Assembly: GCA_045636205.1 (NCBI GenBank) | Contig: JAZTXE010000057.1 | Span: 1-51,500, forward strand | DNA: 51,500 nucleotides | Source: JAZRUF01 sp045636205 | GTDB lineage: Bacteria; Bacillota; Clostridia; Oscillospirales; JAAYXM01 | Direction: 5' to 3' | Shown here: piece by piece, positions 50,078 to 51,500 of the stretch | Layout of the letters: each line of letters begins with the position of its first letter | Position numbering within the stretch: position 1 is the first letter of the stretch | Translations under genes and position numbers: made by a program | The notes under the pieces: model-generated | Databases searched by the model: none | Told to the model about the DNA's origin: nothing | What the model saw: the letters and a program-made list of their open reading frames with translations, nothing else

Positions 50078-51232
50078 ATGAAAATAACAAATGATATCAA
50101 GTACATCGGCGTAAACGACCGCGATATAGACCTTTTCGAAGGTCAGTATTATGTGCCCCACGGCATGGCGTATAATTCCTACGCAATAGTCGATGATAAA
50201 ATCGCAATTATGGACTCGGTGGACGCTTCATTTACCGACGAGTGGCTTTCAAACATCAAATCCGCGCTCGACGGCAGAGACCCCGACTACCTGATTGTCC
50301 AGCACATGGAGCCTGACCACTCGGCGAACATTGCAAATTTTGCAAACGCATATCCGAATTCGACTATAGTCTCATCGCAAAAGGCATTTGCGATGATGAA
50401 AAACTTCTTCGGCACGGATTTTCCCGAGCGCAGAATCGTCGTCGGTGAGGGCGATACGTTGGACTTAGGTCACCACAAGCTTGCCTTCTGCACCGCACCC
50501 ATGGTGCACTGGCCCGAGGTAATCGTAACCTATGATGCAACGGATAAGGTTCTCTTCTCCGCGGATGCATTCGGAAAATTCGGAACCACGGACGCGGATG
50601 AGCCTTGGGCATGCGAAGCCCGCCGCTACTATTTCGGCATCGTCGGAAAATACGGCGCGCAGGCGCAGGCACTTCTTAAAAAAGCCGCGGCACTTGATAT
50701 AGAAATCATCTGCCCGCTCCACGGTCCCGTACTCAGCGAGAACTTAGGCTACTACCTTGATTTGTATAACACCTGGTCAAGCTACGGCTCGGAGACTGAC
50801 GGTATATCAATCGCATACACCTCGGTTTACGGAAACACGAAAAAAGCCGCCCTGCTTTTGGCAGAGAAGCTTTCGGAAAAAGGTGTAGAAAAAATCGCTT
50901 TAAATGACCTTGCGCGCTGTGACATGGCAGAAGCGGTCGAGGATGCATTCCGCTATCCCAAAACGGTTCTTGTAACCACCACGTATAATATGGATATTTT
51001 CCCGTTCATGCGCGAATTTATAAACCATCTGACCGAGCGCAATTTCCAGAACAAAACCGTTGCACTTATTGAGAACGGAAGCTGGGCACCGTGCGCGGCA
51101 AAGGTCATGCGCTCAATGCTTGACGGTTGCAAAAACTTAAGCTTTGCCGAAACCCAAGTCAAAATAATGTCTGCCATGAGCGAGGAAAACCGCGCTGAAA
51201 TTGATGCGCTCGCATCAGAGCTTGCAAAATAA
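50078..51232 (+). CDS. fprA: flavodiiron protein (FprA-type oxidoreductase)
   Basis: A protein of 384 residues. The MBL-fold domain keeps all diiron ligands: H76, E78, D80 and H81 (QHMEPDHS), H144 (MVHWPE), D163 (SADAFG) and H215 (CPLHGP). The C-terminal flavodoxin domain (about 250-384) has the FMN phosphate loop TSVYGNTKKA. It reduces O2 to water (or NO to N2O) to protect an anaerobe. No rubredoxin or flavorubredoxin domain is attached. Spacing of the ribosome binding site is unusually long. It is divergent from the virion cassette. Confidence 0.95.
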   Translation: MKITNDIKYIGVNDRDIDLFEGQYYVPHGMAYNSYAIVDDKIAIMDSVDASFTDEWLSNIKSALDGRDPDYLIVQHMEPDHSANIANFANAYPNSTIVSSQKAFAMMKNFFGTDFPERRIVVGEGDTLDLGHHKLAFCTAPMVHWPEVIVTYDATDKVLFSADAFGKFGTTDADEPWACEARRYYFGIVGKYGAQAQALLKKAAALDIEIICPLHGPVLSENLGYYLDLYNTWSSYGSETDGISIAYTSVYGNTKKAALLLAEKLSEKGVEKIALNDLARCDMAEAVEDAFRYPKTVLVTTTYNMDIFPFMREFINHLTERNFQNKTVALIENGSWAPCAAKVMRSMLDGCKNLSFAETQVKIMSAMSEENRAEIDALASELAK

Positions 51233-51235
51233 AAA

Positions 51236-51447
51236 AGGCTTCTCCTATGTAGGAGAAGCGTAGTGGCGATAGCCGTCGGATGAGGTGAAAACCTCGCGCA
51301 TTGTAAGACGCAACATAGTGCGCAAAATTTGCTTTTCCACCTCATCAGTCACTTCGTGACAGCTTCTCCTCAAGGAGAAGCCTATGACAAAGCCTTCCCC
51401 TACGCAGTGGAAGGTGGGTTTTGCGCAGCAAAACTCGGATGGGGTGT
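51236..51447. repeat. composite CACCTCATC-family element after fprA
   Basis: An inverted unit GGCTTCTCC...GATGAGGTG (51237-51286), a 50-bp linker, then a forward unit CACCTCATCAGTC...AGGAGAAGCC and a tail CCTTCCCC...GATGGGGTG. The GGCGATAGCCGTCGGATGAGGTG half matches the element at 4481. The rest of the window to 51500 shows only the start of another hairpin (GCATCCGCAT / ATGCGGAAGC). Confidence 0.8.
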
Positions 51448-51500
51448 AAAACCAAATCCCGCACACGCTAAAAAAGGCATCCGCATCTGAATGCGGAAGC

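Overview
The window looks like a chromosome segment of a Bacillota bacterium of class Clostridia, probably an uncultured gut-type lineage; I cannot place it more precisely from sequence alone. The reasons are Firmicutes-type genes (ricT/yaaT, darA/yaaQ, FemAB, MocR, FeoB with its small Cys-rich partner, flavodiiron FprA), AGGAGG-type ribosome binding sites, sigma-A-like promoters with 17-18 bp spacers, and many dispersed palindromic repeats. S-layer homology (SLH) domains point to a cell wall that binds surface proteins.

Layout. (1) 1-1180: a RAYT-type (REP-associated) HUH transposase coupled to a ribbon-helix-helix gene, next to a divergent small gene and bracketed by two related hairpins. 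(2) 1185-9144: citrate synthase, a MocR-like regulator divergent from an ECF transporter S component, an orphan sugar-type lipoprotein, a secreted SH3/C39 peptidase-like protein, tRNA-Gly(GCC) and an NhaC-type antiporter. (3) 9147-15471, minus strand: a six-gene cell-wall and DNA-replication operon, femX-alr-decarboxylase-darA-holB-ricT, preceded by a repeated promoter/hairpin leader. (4) 15504-19017: a CBS protein and the feoA-feoB-Cys-rich iron uptake genes, with three matching operator-like boxes upstream. (5) 19140-38538: a carbohydrate-active and surface locus. It holds an SGNH esterase, a metallophosphoesterase-TIM barrel fusion, an MBL hydrolase, a PHP protein, a 3979-residue secreted SLH-anchored heparinase II/III-type protein, a divergent AraC regulator and a second SLH protein. 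(6) 38712-42341: glucose-type PTS EIIA and EIICB, a ZIP metal transporter and MntP. (7) 42439-49901, minus strand: seven intact phage-like virion genes (connector, small membrane protein, portal, beta-rich virion protein, scaffold-like, major capsid-like, coiled-coil protein) with their own promoter and terminator. No terminase, integrase, lysis or replication gene lies beside them. (8) 50078-51232: flavodiiron protein FprA.

How the genes work together. The AraC regulator probably controls the giant lyase and perhaps the PHP/MBL/MPE genes behind it. The SGNH esterase and the orphan binding protein may act on related glycans. The feo genes appear to be controlled by a DtxR-like repressor. Palindromic repeats sit in at least seven intergenic gaps, including the gap inside the feo operon, and one class also lies in frame inside the RAYT gene.

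The strongest candidates for something undescribed are the self-contained capsid cassette without terminase, the alternating A-B-A-B-A module array of the giant lyase, the RAYT gene carrying its own REP-like palindromes, and the promoter-hairpin repeat upstream of the femX operon.
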